Assembly: GCA_041725895.1 (NCBI GenBank)
Contig: JBGRQA010000009.1
Span: 127,903-191,902 of the forward strand
Length of the DNA stretch: 64,000 nt
Direction: 5' to 3'
Source: JBGRQA01 sp041725895
GTDB taxonomy: Bacteria > Bacteroidota > Bacteroidia > Bacteroidales > Marinifilaceae
The position numbers were made by a program, and so were the translations under genes. Shown here in pieces: positions 52,844 to 62,059 of the stretch (position 1 is its first letter; each line of letters starts with the position of its first letter). Under the pieces are notes generated by a model. It saw nothing but the letters and a program-made list of their open reading frames with translations. It was not told the origin of the DNA and made no database searches.

Positions 52844-55800
52844 ATGTCGCAATCAATCTTTAAATTCAGGAACTGGAGAATCAAATACAGACTCCTATTT
52901 TTAACAGTGATTACCATTTTTAGTATTTTGATTCTGGGTTTTTCTGCCAATTATTTTTTCAAAACCAGTAAAGTTCTGGGCATTATACTAAACGCAGAAC
53001 GGGTACACAACAATACCTTTCAGGAAGGGGTGGATGATTATTACAATTTTGTTATCACCAAAGAGAGTGACTACTATGCCTCGGCCATACTCAAAATAGA
53101 GGAAGCAAACCAAATGGCCTTACTCTTTGGACAATTGGAAGAAAAAGCCAGGGAACTAAATCAGGAAGAGTTAGCCGAAATACTTTTTGCTACCTACAAA
53201 GAGGCCTACTATAACGACAAAGAAATGGCCCGACTCATGGCCAATCGTCTTCGTCTGTTTTCTCACCTTAAGAATCCCCAGTTTTTGGCGAGCCAGAAAG
53301 TAGCCACAAAGGGATATGAACTGGGAACCATAATTAAGAACAAAATTCTAAGCCACAAACAAGCCGAGATTGACAAGGCGCTCCATGACGATCTGCATCA
53401 AATGCGAATCTTCTACAAAGAGTTTGCCTCCAACATTGGAGAGATCATTAACTACATCAACAACCTGCTTTTAATCACCATTTTCATAATACTCATCGGA
53501 TTAGGAGCTTTTATTTCCTGGTTCTTCTATTTGATTTCCAAATCCATCACCACACCGGTATTGGAATTGGTGAAAAGCTTTAAAATCATTGCTTCCGGAA
53601 ATCTGCAAACTAAAATTTCCATTACCGGAAACAATGAAATGAGCGAGTTGGCCCGCTCCTTCATTCGCATTCAAAACGGATTGCAAAACGTAATTCAATA
53701 CACTCAAAAAGTTGCAGAAGGAGATTTTAGTAAAAAACTAAACCCAAAATCAAAAAAGGATGAATTGACCCTGGCCCTGAACCGAATGACCGAACAACTA
53801 GAGCTTTCTCACATTAAGAATCAACAGGAAAATTGGTTTAAGGATGGCCTAAATGAACTCAACAAAAGACTAAAAGGCAATCTCACCCCCGACTCCATTG
53901 CCCAAAATACAATGGATTTTCTCAATCACTTTTTGGAAGTAGAACTGGGAGCCTTGTATATATTGAACAGAGATACCCAACACCTCGAAATGAAGGCTTC
54001 CATCGGGCTGAGTAAAGCAGACAGAAATAGAAGCATTCATGTTACTGATGGTATTTTGGGACAGGTTATAAAAACAAAAACAATAAAACAAATCGCTGAA
54101 ATTCCGGCGGACTACTTCAAAATAAGCACAGGAATGGGGGAAATGCTTCCTACGGATCTTCTTATCCTTCCTCTGCTGTTTCAAAATGAGGTTTGGGGGA
54201 CTATTGAATTGGCTTCTGTAAAAAAAATGGACGAGATAAAAGTTGACTTTTTAAATACTGTAAACGAAACCATCACAATAGCTATTGCCTCTTCCATGTC
54301 TCGTTCAAAGGTTCAGGAATTACTGGAAAAAACGCAGGATCAGGCCAGCGAATTGCAAGTGCAGCAGGAAGAGCTGCGAGTGGCCAACGAAGAACTTTCG
54401 GAACAAACCAAATCTTTAACCGAAAATGAGAAGAAACTCCAGGTTCAACAGGAGGAATTGAGAGTAACCAACGAAGAACTTGAGGAACGCACCAGGCAAC
54501 TGGAAATGCAGAAAGAGGAGATCGAGGAAAAGAACAGGAAATTGTTGCAGGCGCATGAATCTTTGGAGAAAAAAGCTGTGGAATTGGAGCAATCGAGCAG
54601 TTACAAATCGGAATTTCTGGCCAATATGTCACACGAACTCCGAACCCCCCTCAACAGTTTACTCATTCTTTCGGGCGTACTGGCAAAAAACAAGGAGGGA
54701 AATCTCTCTCCAGATCAGATAGAATCTGCCGAAATTATTCACCGAAGCGGAACTGATTTGCTTCAATTGATCAATGAAATTCTTGATCTGTCAAAGATTG
54801 AAGCAGGCAAAATGGACCTCTACTTCCAGAACATTAGGGCAGAAGAGCTGCGTGAGGATATTTTCCGAAACTTCAAACACCAGGCCGAAGAGAAAAAACT
54901 GGATCTGATTGTAGAGATCAGCGATAAATTCCCGGAAACCCTGCGGACGGATATGCAACGAATCTCCCAGATTCTAAAGAACCTGCTCTCCAATGCCTTC
55001 AAGTTCACTCAATCGGGAAGTATTTCTGTATTGCTCGAAAAAGAAGAGAACACTTCCCATTTGATGCGAAAAGATTTGCAACAGACCGAAATCTATTCCA
55101 TCTCTGTAAAAGACACAGGTGTAGGAATTCCGGATGAGAAAAAAGAAGCCATATTCGAAGCCTTTCAACAGGCAGACGGAAGCATTTCCCGCCAATATGG
55201 TGGAACCGGATTGGGCCTTTCCATCTCCAAAGAGCTATCCCGAATGCTTGGCGGGGAAATACATCTTGAAAGTGAACTGAATCACGGATCTACCTTTACG
55301 GTATATCTTCCTCTTCTCCCTGAAGATCAAACAAAGGAGGAAAAAACTGCTTCCCCAATATCAGAAGATCAAACCATCGAAAATACCCCTGCTACACTTC
55401 CTCAGTTCATTGAGGACGATCGCAACAATCCCGGTCCAAATCCCCTGGTAATCCTTATTCATCCGGATAAACAGGAAGCAGGATTAATGTATGATCAAAT
55501 TCATCAGATGCAATTCAATGCGGTAGTAGCCTCCAATATTACCGAAGCCATTGCCCTGATTGAAGCCTATCATCCGGTGGCAATCATAATGAGTATTGCG
55601 ACCACTCTGCACGAAGAGAGACAAATGATGGAACTATTGAAGGAGAATCCATTAGCTGGGAAACTGCCCCTCCACCTTTTAAATCCCATCGAAGGAATTC
55701 AAGAATGGGAATTAGAACAACTCCCAACCGCAGAAGGTATGCCCTTCGAAAAGGTAGTTGCCAAAATTAAGAAACAGCTGTATTCCGAAACCAAACGCAT

Positions 55801-56587
55801 CCTCATTGTTGAAGACAACCATGTAACCCGAAAAATAATCAGGGATCTAATCGTTGAGACAGATGCTACGATAGATGAAGCAGGATCTGCAGCTATGGCC
55901 TTTGATCTAATACAGAAACAAAAATACGATTGTGTGATTCTGGATTTGGGCTTACCGGACTATTCAGGAGAACAATTGCTGGATCAACTGGCCCTGCAAA
56001 AAACTCCAATTCCCAACACAATTATCTATACCGGCAAATCACTCTCCAGAGAGGAGCACAGAAAACTGAGTAAATACACCAACTCGATTATTCTAAAAGG
56101 ATTAAAATCGGATGAAAGATTGATGGATGAAGTAACCCTCTTCCTCCACCAGGTTGCCAATGAAATCCCGGAGAAACAGCAAATCAACATCAATCAAATT
56201 GACGATTCCATTTTTAAAGGAAAAAAGATTCTGGTAGTGGATGACGAAATCCGAAATGTTTTTGCCCTTGGTAAAATTCTGGAGGAAAAAGACATTGAAG
56301 TTTTGGAAGCCGAAAATGGAAGAATTGCCATAGATGTTCTAAAGGAGAATAAGGAAATAGACCTGGTACTGATGGATGTTATGATGCCCGAAATGGATGG
56401 CTACGAAGCAATGACAACCATTCGCCAAACATCGGGAATAATGGATGTTCCTATCATTTGCCTGACGGCAAAAGCCATGAAAGAGGATTATGAAAAAGCC
56501 ATCAGCAGCGGAGCAAACGATTATCTGCCCAAACCCGTTGATGAGAACAAACTATTTTCTATGTTGAAAATATGGCTCTACAATTAA
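52844..56587 (+). CDS. Hybrid sensor histidine kinase (HAMP-GAF-HisKA-HATPase-REC-REC-REC)
   Basis: A 1247-residue kinase. Two transmembrane helices (about 15-38 and 206-230) flank a periplasmic sensor of about 165 residues. HAMP-like linkers follow (about 225-330), then a GAF domain (about 345-490). A long coiled coil (about 500-590) has two near-repeats of LQVQQEELRVxNEEL. HisKA carries the phospho-site H597 (FLANMSHELRTPLNSL), then comes the ATPase domain with N and G boxes (NLLSNAFKFT, DTGVGIPDEKK, GTGLGLSIS). The first receiver-like domain (about 865-960) is degenerate and has no acidic acceptor. Two intact receivers close the protein, with VILDLGLPDYSGEQLL and LVLMDVMMPEMDGYEA. It is a large phosphorelay input protein; its stimulus is unknown. 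It starts a run of four signalling genes. Confidence 0.93.
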   Translation: MSQSIFKFRNWRIKYRLLFLTVITIFSILILGFSANYFFKTSKVLGIILNAERVHNNTFQEGVDDYYNFVITKESDYYASAILKIEEANQMALLFGQLEEKARELNQEELAEILFATYKEAYYNDKEMARLMANRLRLFSHLKNPQFLASQKVATKGYELGTIIKNKILSHKQAEIDKALHDDLHQMRIFYKEFASNIGEIINYINNLLLITIFIILIGLGAFISWFFYLISKSITTPVLELVKSFKIIASGNLQTKISITGNNEMSELARSFIRIQNGLQNVIQYTQKVAEGDFSKKLNPKSKKDELTLALNRMTEQLELSHIKNQQENWFKDGLNELNKRLKGNLTPDSIAQNTMDFLNHFLEVELGALYILNRDTQHLEMKASIGLSKADRNRSIHVTDGILGQVIKTKTIKQIAEIPADYFKISTGMGEMLPTDLLILPLLFQNEVWGTIELASVKKMDEIKVDFLNTVNETITIAIASSMSRSKVQELLEKTQDQASELQVQQEELRVANEELSEQTKSLTENEKKLQVQQEELRVTNEELEERTRQLEMQKEEIEEKNRKLLQAHESLEKKAVELEQSSSYKSEFLANMSHELRTPLNSLLILSGVLAKNKEGNLSPDQIESAEIIHRSGTDLLQLINEILDLSKIEAGKMDLYFQNIRAEELREDIFRNFKHQAEEKKLDLIVEISDKFPETLRTDMQRISQILKNLLSNAFKFTQSGSISVLLEKEENTSHLMRKDLQQTEIYSISVKDTGVGIPDEKKEAIFEAFQQADGSISRQYGGTGLGLSISKELSRMLGGEIHLESELNHGSTFTVYLPLLPEDQTKEEKTASPISEDQTIENTPATLPQFIEDDRNNPGPNPLVILIHPDKQEAGLMYDQIHQMQFNAVVASNITEAIALIEAYHPVAIIMSIATTLHEERQMMELLKENPLAGKLPLHLLNPIEGIQEWELEQLPTAEGMPFEKVVAKIKKQLYSETKRILIVEDNHVTRKIIRDLIVETDATIDEAGSAAMAFDLIQKQKYDCVILDLGLPDYSGEQLLDQLALQKTPIPNTIIYTGKSLSREEHRKLSKYTNSIILKGLKSDERLMDEVTLFLHQVANEIPEKQQININQIDDSIFKGKKILVVDDEIRNVFALGKILEEKDIEVLEAENGRIAIDVLKENKEIDLVLMDVMMPEMDGYEAMTTIRQTSGIMDVPIICLTAKAMKEDYEKAISSGANDYLPKPVDENKLFSMLKIWLYN

Positions 56588-56886
56588 AGGTTTGGATTTG
56601 AAGCGTTGCTTTTAATACCGCACTGAAAGGAGAAAGCAATCCGGAGAACACAGACACTTCGAAGAGCATGCTCCAATGGCGGGTTTCGCCTCCCCAATCG
56701 TATAAACAATACAATTGGGAGGGCCAACATAAAAAGTTTGGAACAGATGAAACAAGCAGGATTAAAATAATTATTACTCCGATAACTATCGGGAACACAC
56801 GGCAACGATGCTTGCGAGCTCAGAAACGGTAATAATTATTTTACAGCATGTAATTCCATCTGATCTTAACAAGAAAATTGTAACAG
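56588..56886 (+). repeat. Gap with nested inverted repeats between the two kinases
   Basis: The 299-base gap has no gene but is full of inverted repeats. A perfect 15-bp pair TAAAATAATTATTAC/GTAATAATTATTTTA lies at 56763-56777 and 56829-56843. It encloses a small hairpin CCGATA-AC-TATCGG (56779-56792). Further left, CCTCCCCAAT/ATTGGGAGG and GTTGCTTTT/GAAAGCAAT pair. The 81-base unit with its perfect ends could be a tiny mobile element remnant or a structured RNA leader. Confidence 0.65.
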
Positions 56887-58500
56887 ATGAAAAAAGAAAA
56901 AATATTAATAGTCGATGATAAACAGGAGAACCTGATCAGTCTGGAAACCATTCTGAACGATTTTAACCTGGAGTTTGTGAGAGCCTATTCGGGAGAGGAA
57001 GCTTTGAAACAAACTCTCAAGGAAGAGTTCGCCCTGGCCATTCTGGACGTTCAAATGCCCGGCATGGATGGCTATGAAACGCTGGAACTGATGCGGCACC
57101 GAAAGAAAACCAAATACCTTCCGGTCATCTTCGTTTCTGCCATTCATCAAAGCGACCTACACATTATCAAAGGAATTGAAACAGGAGCGGTGGATTTTAT
57201 CCCCAAACCCATTATTCCTGAAATTCTGAGAGGTAAGGTTAAGGTATTTCTTGACCTTTATCGTCAAAAACAAGAATTGAATCAACTCCTAAAATATGTT
57301 GAAAGCAAAAACGAAGAATTAGTCATCGCCCGAAACAAAGCAGAGGATGCCACCCGAACCAAATCCCTTTTTCTGGCCAACATGTCCCACGAAATCCGTT
57401 CCCCGATGAATGGAATACTTGGCTTGTCAAGACTTCTTTTGAAATCGGAATTGAATCAGGACCAAAAAGAGATGCTATCCGCAATGGCTACTTCCGGCGA
57501 ACATCTGTTGCAGATAATTAATGACATCCTGGATTACTCAAAAATAGAGGCCCGTCAAATCGATTTCGAACACATCGATTTTGATCTCAGAAAAGTCACA
57601 AATACCATCTACCAACTGCTGCATTTTAAAGCAATTGAAAAAGGTCTTGACTTCATCATCAAAATCGATGAAGACATTCCTCAACTTGTAAATGGAGATC
57701 ATTACCGAATCAACCAGATATTAATGAATCTTGTAAACAATGCCCTCAAATTCACAGCCAAAGGCTTCGTAAAATTGAGAGTCAGCATACTGGAAAAGGA
57801 CGACGAAGCAATAAACCTCCTGTTTTCGGTAAAAGATTCAGGCATAGGCATCTCGGGAGATGCTCAAAAGAAACTTTTTCAGGAATTTACCCAGTCCGAA
57901 TCATCCACCACCCGACGATTTGGAGGAACCGGTTTGGGACTGGCCATCTCCAAAAACCTGGTACAATTAATGGGAGGAACAATTGGAGTGAGCAGTGAAG
58001 TAGGCGAAGGTTCCAATTTCTGGTTTAAACTGAAATTGGCCCATAGCTCCCAACAGAATCAACAAGTAAAAGAAAATACCATGGAAATCCCTTCCGATAT
58101 CTCCATTTTGGTAGCAGAGGATAACCCGCTCAATAGAAAAGTGGCCCAGTTAACACTGAAGCACATGGGCCTTCAATGCGATTTTGCAACCAACGGACAG
58201 GAAGCCTTTGAACAATATAAAGACAAGCGTCATCAATTGATCCTGATGGACATGCAAATGCCCATTATCGATGGAATTGAGGCAACCGAAATGATTCGTC
58301 GTTTCGAGAAGGAAGAAAACATCAATCCGAGCTGTTGCATTGTTGCACTTACAGCCAATGCTTTTATCGAAGATCGTCAAAGATGTATTGAATCAGGCAT
58401 GAACGATTTTATCTCCAAACCTTTCAAGGAGGAAGACATTCAAAAAGTCTTGTATGAAACAGCCAAGGAATTGGAAAACCAGTCACTCTCATTTAGCTAG
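56887..58500 (+). CDS. Hybrid histidine kinase/response regulator (REC-HisKA-HATPase-REC)
   Basis: A 537-residue soluble protein. The N-terminal receiver has DDK at 9-11, the acceptor aspartate in LAILDVQMPGMDG and KPI. HisKA carries FLANMSHEIRSPMNGILGLS, followed by the ATPase domain with NLVNNALKFTAKG, DSGIGISGDAQKK and GTGLGLAISKNL. The C-terminal receiver has ILMDMQMPIIDGIEATEMIR. There is no transmembrane helix, so it is a cytosolic relay that may take its signal from the membrane kinase encoded upstream. It ends nine bases before the CheR gene. Confidence 0.93.
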   Translation: MKKEKILIVDDKQENLISLETILNDFNLEFVRAYSGEEALKQTLKEEFALAILDVQMPGMDGYETLELMRHRKKTKYLPVIFVSAIHQSDLHIIKGIETGAVDFIPKPIIPEILRGKVKVFLDLYRQKQELNQLLKYVESKNEELVIARNKAEDATRTKSLFLANMSHEIRSPMNGILGLSRLLLKSELNQDQKEMLSAMATSGEHLLQIINDILDYSKIEARQIDFEHIDFDLRKVTNTIYQLLHFKAIEKGLDFIIKIDEDIPQLVNGDHYRINQILMNLVNNALKFTAKGFVKLRVSILEKDDEAINLLFSVKDSGIGISGDAQKKLFQEFTQSESSTTRRFGGTGLGLAISKNLVQLMGGTIGVSSEVGEGSNFWFKLKLAHSSQQNQQVKENTMEIPSDISILVAEDNPLNRKVAQLTLKHMGLQCDFATNGQEAFEQYKDKRHQLILMDMQMPIIDGIEATEMIRRFEKEENINPSCCIVALTANAFIEDRQRCIESGMNDFISKPFKEEDIQKVLYETAKELENQSLSFS

Positions 58501-58508
58501 ATCAAACC

Positions 58509-59336
58509 ATGAATCAACTGGAGAACCTGGACATAGAATTACCCCTTCTGCTGGAGGCCATTTATCAAAAATATGGTTACGACTTCAGGAACTATTCGCG
58601 GGCTCATGTCAAAAGAAGGTTAATTCACCGGCTTCATATCAGCCAGTTTGAGAGTTTGTCTCAAATACAGGATAAAGTACTGCGAGATAAGAACTTCTTT
58701 TTCGAACTATTGGAGGATCTTTCGATCAATGTAACCGAAATGTTTCGTGATCCTGATTTCTACCTGTCCTTCCGCAGAAATGTAGTGCCCATTCTCCAAA
58801 CCTATCCTTTTATAAAGGTCTGGCATGCCGGTTGTTCAACAGGTGAGGAGGTCTACTCCCTGGTCATCCTCCTGAAGGAGGAAGGCTTGCTGGACCGTAC
58901 CCGAATCTACGCAACGGATTTCAACCGGAAGGTTTTGGAAACAGCCCGCCAGGGGATTTACCCTTTGTCCGGGTTCGAACTGTTTCAGCGAAACTATAAA
59001 AAAGCTGGGGGACACGATAAATTATCGAACCACTATACCTCAAAATATGGATCGGTTAAGTTTGATCAATCCCTCTCCCAAAAAATTGTTTTTGCTGATC
59101 ACAACCTGGTGGTGGATGATGTATTTGCTGAAGTCAACCTGATTCTTTGCCGAAATGTGTTAATCTATTTCAATCGGGAACTCCAGAACAAAGTAATTGG
59201 ATTGTTCCATAGAAGTCTTTCCTCCAGTGGTTACATGTGCCTGGGAACAAAAGAGAGCCTTCAATTTACTGAACACGAACAACATTTCAATGTGATAGAC
59301 GGCCCCAACAAAATATTTAAAAAGAAAATCCGGTAA
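58509..59336 (+). CDS. cheR: CheR-type protein-glutamate methyltransferase
   Basis: A 275-residue methyltransferase. The N-terminal helical domain (about 1-80) contains YDFRNYSRAHVKRRLIHRL, NVTEMFRDPDFYLSFR follows, and the SAM-binding motif is VWHAGCSTGEEVYSLVI. ILCRNVLIYFNRELQ is the family signature near the C-terminus. It methylates glutamates of signalling proteins. No chemoreceptor gene is present in the window; the coiled-coil linkers of the kinases are possible, unproven substrates. Its gene is directly followed by cheB. Confidence 0.93.
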   Translation: MNQLENLDIELPLLLEAIYQKYGYDFRNYSRAHVKRRLIHRLHISQFESLSQIQDKVLRDKNFFFELLEDLSINVTEMFRDPDFYLSFRRNVVPILQTYPFIKVWHAGCSTGEEVYSLVILLKEEGLLDRTRIYATDFNRKVLETARQGIYPLSGFELFQRNYKKAGGHDKLSNHYTSKYGSVKFDQSLSQKIVFADHNLVVDDVFAEVNLILCRNVLIYFNRELQNKVIGLFHRSLSSSGYMCLGTKESLQFTEHEQHFNVIDGPNKIFKKKIR

Positions 59337-59337
59337 C

Positions 59338-59898
59338 ATGTACAAGGCTGTTGTCATCGGCACCTCATTCGGAGGTTTGGAGGCATTACAAACCATCCTC
59401 CCGGAATTTCCAAAAGAATTTCCACTGGCAATTCTGGTTGTATTGCACATAGGAGAGCACTCCAACGATTCCTTCATTCAGCACCTGAATCGGATTTGTC
59501 ACATGAAGGTAAAAGAAGCCGAAGACAAGGAAGCCATACAGCCCGGCACCATCTATTTTGCTCCACCCAATTACCATCTAATGGTGAATGAGGATTTCAC
59601 CTGCAGCCTTTCCACCGATCTCAAAGTCAATTACTCCCGACCTGCAATTGATGTACTCTTTGAAACGGCGGCCTGGACCTACAAAACTACCCTGATAGGA
59701 GCAATTCTTTGTGGCTTGAACTCGGATGGAGCCAAAGGGCTATTGGAAGTGAAAAAAATGGGCGGCTATACCATGGTAGAAAACCCCAAGACTTATTCAG
59801 CTTCCATAATGCCAAACGAAGCCTTCAAACTGGCTAAACCGCACATTCGACTGCAGCAGGAAAAAATAGCTGCAAAGATTCTGGATCTTTTGCAATAG
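59338..59898 (+). CDS. cheB: CheB-type protein-glutamate methylesterase (catalytic domain only)
   Basis: A 186-residue protein with only the CheB catalytic domain: GTSFGGLEAL (nucleophile serine), VVLHIGEHSNDSFIQHL (histidine) and CGLNSDGAKGL (aspartate). The regulatory receiver of classical CheB is absent. It begins two bases after the cheR stop, so the two are translated together. It removes methyl groups from the protein that CheR modifies. Confidence 0.92.
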   Translation: MYKAVVIGTSFGGLEALQTILPEFPKEFPLAILVVLHIGEHSNDSFIQHLNRICHMKVKEAEDKEAIQPGTIYFAPPNYHLMVNEDFTCSLSTDLKVNYSRPAIDVLFETAAWTYKTTLIGAILCGLNSDGAKGLLEVKKMGGYTMVENPKTYSASIMPNEAFKLAKPHIRLQQEKIAAKILDLLQ

Positions 59899-59945
59899 CT
59901 CCGGTAAAACAGAATCGAAAGCCCAAACTCCAACTCCGAAGAGAT

Positions 59946-60449
59946 TTAGGAGCATCTCAATCCGAAGATCAAATGATCGCGAACATCTTCCGAACTTACA
60001 TTCACTACCTTCGGCAACCTGCCCCAAAGTTCAAAACCAAACTTATTCATCAACCGGATGCTGCCTTCATTTCCATCAATAATGAAAGTAATTAGAACCT
60101 CGGCACCCACCTCCGGTGCCATTTTAATCGATTTTTCAATCAGACTACTGGCCACTCCTTTTTCCCGGTAATCCTCATGAATATAGTAGGAGATTTCCCG
60201 AACCTGAGCTACAGCTTTTCTCCCCTCACGATAATAGGAAAACGAGAGCCAACCAACCACAACTCCGTTGTTTTCAGCAACCAAAATCGGATTTCCATTC
60301 CTTTGATGCTCCTCAAACCACACTTTTCGCCGGGAAAGAGGAACCTGTTCCATATCTGCGGTAGCAGCAATTAGCGGAACCGCCTGATTATAGATTGTAT
60401 TAATTGCAGAAAGATCTACCCCCTCTGCCCTTCTTATAATATATTCCAT
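59946..60449 (-). CDS. GNAT-family N-acetyltransferase (phosphinothricin-acetyltransferase-like)
   Basis: A 167-residue acetyltransferase. It starts IRRAEGVDLSAINTIYNQAV and has the acetyl-CoA loop region IHEDYREKGVASSLIEKSI (motif A, R/QxxGxA). EVLITFIIDGNEGSIRLMNK and FGFELWGRLPKVV complete the pattern of the PAT/bar subfamily. It uses acetyl-CoA; the acceptor is unknown. It lies three bases upstream (on the minus strand, downstream in transcription) of the zinc-ribbon gene and may share a transcript with it. It converges with cheB. Confidence 0.85.
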   Translation of the reverse strand: MEYIIRRAEGVDLSAINTIYNQAVPLIAATADMEQVPLSRRKVWFEEHQRNGNPILVAENNGVVVGWLSFSYYREGRKAVAQVREISYYIHEDYREKGVASSLIEKSIKMAPEVGAEVLITFIIDGNEGSIRLMNKFGFELWGRLPKVVNVSSEDVRDHLIFGLRCS

Positions 60450-60452
60450 AGC

Positions 60453-60719
60453 TTACTTATTTTGCCATCGTTCCAATTTGGGAATCCCTTTACACATCCA
60501 TCCGGCAATAAAACCGGGAAATCCCATTTCCTTCAGTTTTCCTTTCACAAAAACCTGCATTTCTTTTGCAGTGATGTTCGGTTGTAGAAACTCACCATTT
60601 TCATAACAGTAACTGCAATACATAACGGATTTTGTTCCGTCGGCATTGGAGCCCCCACCTTGTGGATCTTTCTTCAAAGGCATCATACAACTTTGACAAT
60701 TCTTGTGATCTTTTTTCAT
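60453..60719 (-). CDS. Small zinc-ribbon protein
   Basis: An 88-residue protein with four cysteines in two pairs: C8-x2-C11 and C35-x2-C38 (NCQSCMMPL, MYCSYCYENG). This is the pattern of the putative zinc-ribbon family (PF12674-like) found in many Bacteroidota. It ends in a basic region (KGIPKLERWQNK). Its gene ends three bases before the GNAT start codon in transcription order, so the two form a small operon. Function unknown. Confidence 0.75.
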   Translation of the reverse strand: MKKDHKNCQSCMMPLKKDPQGGGSNADGTKSVMYCSYCYENGEFLQPNITAKEMQVFVKGKLKEMGFPGFIAGWMCKGIPKLERWQNK

Positions 60720-60891
60720 TATGATTCTTTTTAATAAAGGTAAGATTTCTTTTTCAAATCGCAGGTACTTTTATTTTTCACAAAACAGCTAGTGAGGATT
60801 TGCCTCCGTTTCTCTCCCACTTTTTCGATCTACAGAATGTCTTTTTCACAAAAAATCAGTAATTTAATAAGCACAACTAAAATTCATTGCT

Positions 60892-61416
60892 ATGAAAATA
60901 CTTCTTTATATTCTTATAGGTATTGCCATTATAATTGCTGCCCTTCATCTAATGGGCCCAAAAAGTTTTCATGTTTCCCGTACAATCGTTGTTAACCAGA
61001 GTCCCGATCTGGTTTTCAAAAGTCTCTGTTCCTTGAAAGAGCAAGACCTTTGGTCGCCCTGGTCCAAACGCGATCCGGAAATCAAAATCGAATACCATGG
61101 AACCGACGGTGAAGTTGGCTCCTATTCTCACTGGTCCGGGAACAAAGAAGTTGGAGAAGGAGAACAGGAGATCACACTTATTAAAGCCCCTGGTCGTATC
61201 GAAACGGAGTTACGATTCCTGAAACCATGGAAAGCCACCAACAAGGGATACTTTGACCTTAAACCCTCCGGCGAAGGAACCGAAATCACCTGGGGATTCT
61301 CCGGGGAAAATAAGTTCCCCTTTACTATTATGATGCTTTTTATGAACATGGACAAAGCCATTGGTAAGGATTTTGAGGAAGGGCTGTCTAATTTTAAGAA
61401 TTACATCGAAAAGTAA
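60892..61416 (+). CDS. SRPBCC-family (polyketide cyclase/START-like) protein
   Basis: A 174-residue protein with an N-terminal hydrophobic anchor (about 3-22, ILLYILIGIAIIIAALHLMG) and a START-type fold: SFHVSRTIVVNQSPDLVFKS, LWSPWSKRDPEIKIEYHGTD and EITWGFSGENKFPFTIMML. These proteins bind hydrophobic ligands in a helix-grip cavity. The ligand is unknown. A second SRPBCC gene follows 70 bases downstream. Confidence 0.8.
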   Translation: MKILLYILIGIAIIIAALHLMGPKSFHVSRTIVVNQSPDLVFKSLCSLKEQDLWSPWSKRDPEIKIEYHGTDGEVGSYSHWSGNKEVGEGEQEITLIKAPGRIETELRFLKPWKATNKGYFDLKPSGEGTEITWGFSGENKFPFTIMMLFMNMDKAIGKDFEEGLSNFKNYIEK

Positions 61417-61486
61417 AGTATTCCTAATATAAATTCGACCTCCGGAACAATAGACAGTTTGTTGTTCCGGCCAATATTTTTCTATT

Positions 61487-62026
61487 ATGAGAATGAGAGC
61501 TCTTAAAATTTCTGCCTTCCTGATCTTTCTTTTACTGGGGATATTCTTCCTTGTTGGATTTCTGAATCCTCAACTCAACTACCAGGTTTCCATAAAAATT
61601 GATCGCCCTCTGAATTACACCTTCTCCCTTTTCAATAACAACGAAAGGATCACTGAATGGCTACCAGACGTAAAGGAAATTACACCAATACAAGAAACAC
61701 CCGATAAAGTGGGTAGCCGGTACAAAATGGTTATCGTTAACGAGGAAGAGGAAATGATCATTGAGGAAACCCTGCTTCAGTACAAAAAAAACCAACTGGT
61801 GGAATTGGAATTCAGTGCGGGATGGATGCACAAAATCAATCGCTTCGAGTTTTCGAAGACAAATGGAGGTACTATGATAATTGCCTCCCACACTATTGAG
61901 GGGCAAAATCCAGTAGCATGCTCCCTGTTTGCCCTCTTCAAATCTACCTTCCAGGATATTGACGGGGAAACCTTGAATAAATTTAAAAAATTCGCAGAAA
62001 AACAACCTCTTCCTGAAAATGATTAG
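61487..62026 (+). CDS. SRPBCC-family protein
   Basis: A 179-residue membrane-anchored protein with a hydrophobic N-terminus (about 6-27, LKISAFLIFLLLGIFFLVGF) and a START-like domain (QVSIKIDRPLNYTFSLFNNN, EWLPDVKEITPIQETPDKVG, FSAGWMHKINRFEFSKTNGG). It is related in layout to the preceding gene, though the sequences are quite different. Function unknown. Confidence 0.75.
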   Translation: MRMRALKISAFLIFLLLGIFFLVGFLNPQLNYQVSIKIDRPLNYTFSLFNNNERITEWLPDVKEITPIQETPDKVGSRYKMVIVNEEEEMIIEETLLQYKKNQLVELEFSAGWMHKINRFEFSKTNGGTMIIASHTIEGQNPVACSLFALFKSTFQDIDGETLNKFKKFAEKQPLPEND

Positions 62027-62059
62027 TACTTTTCAATTTGAACGAAACTCAATATTCAA

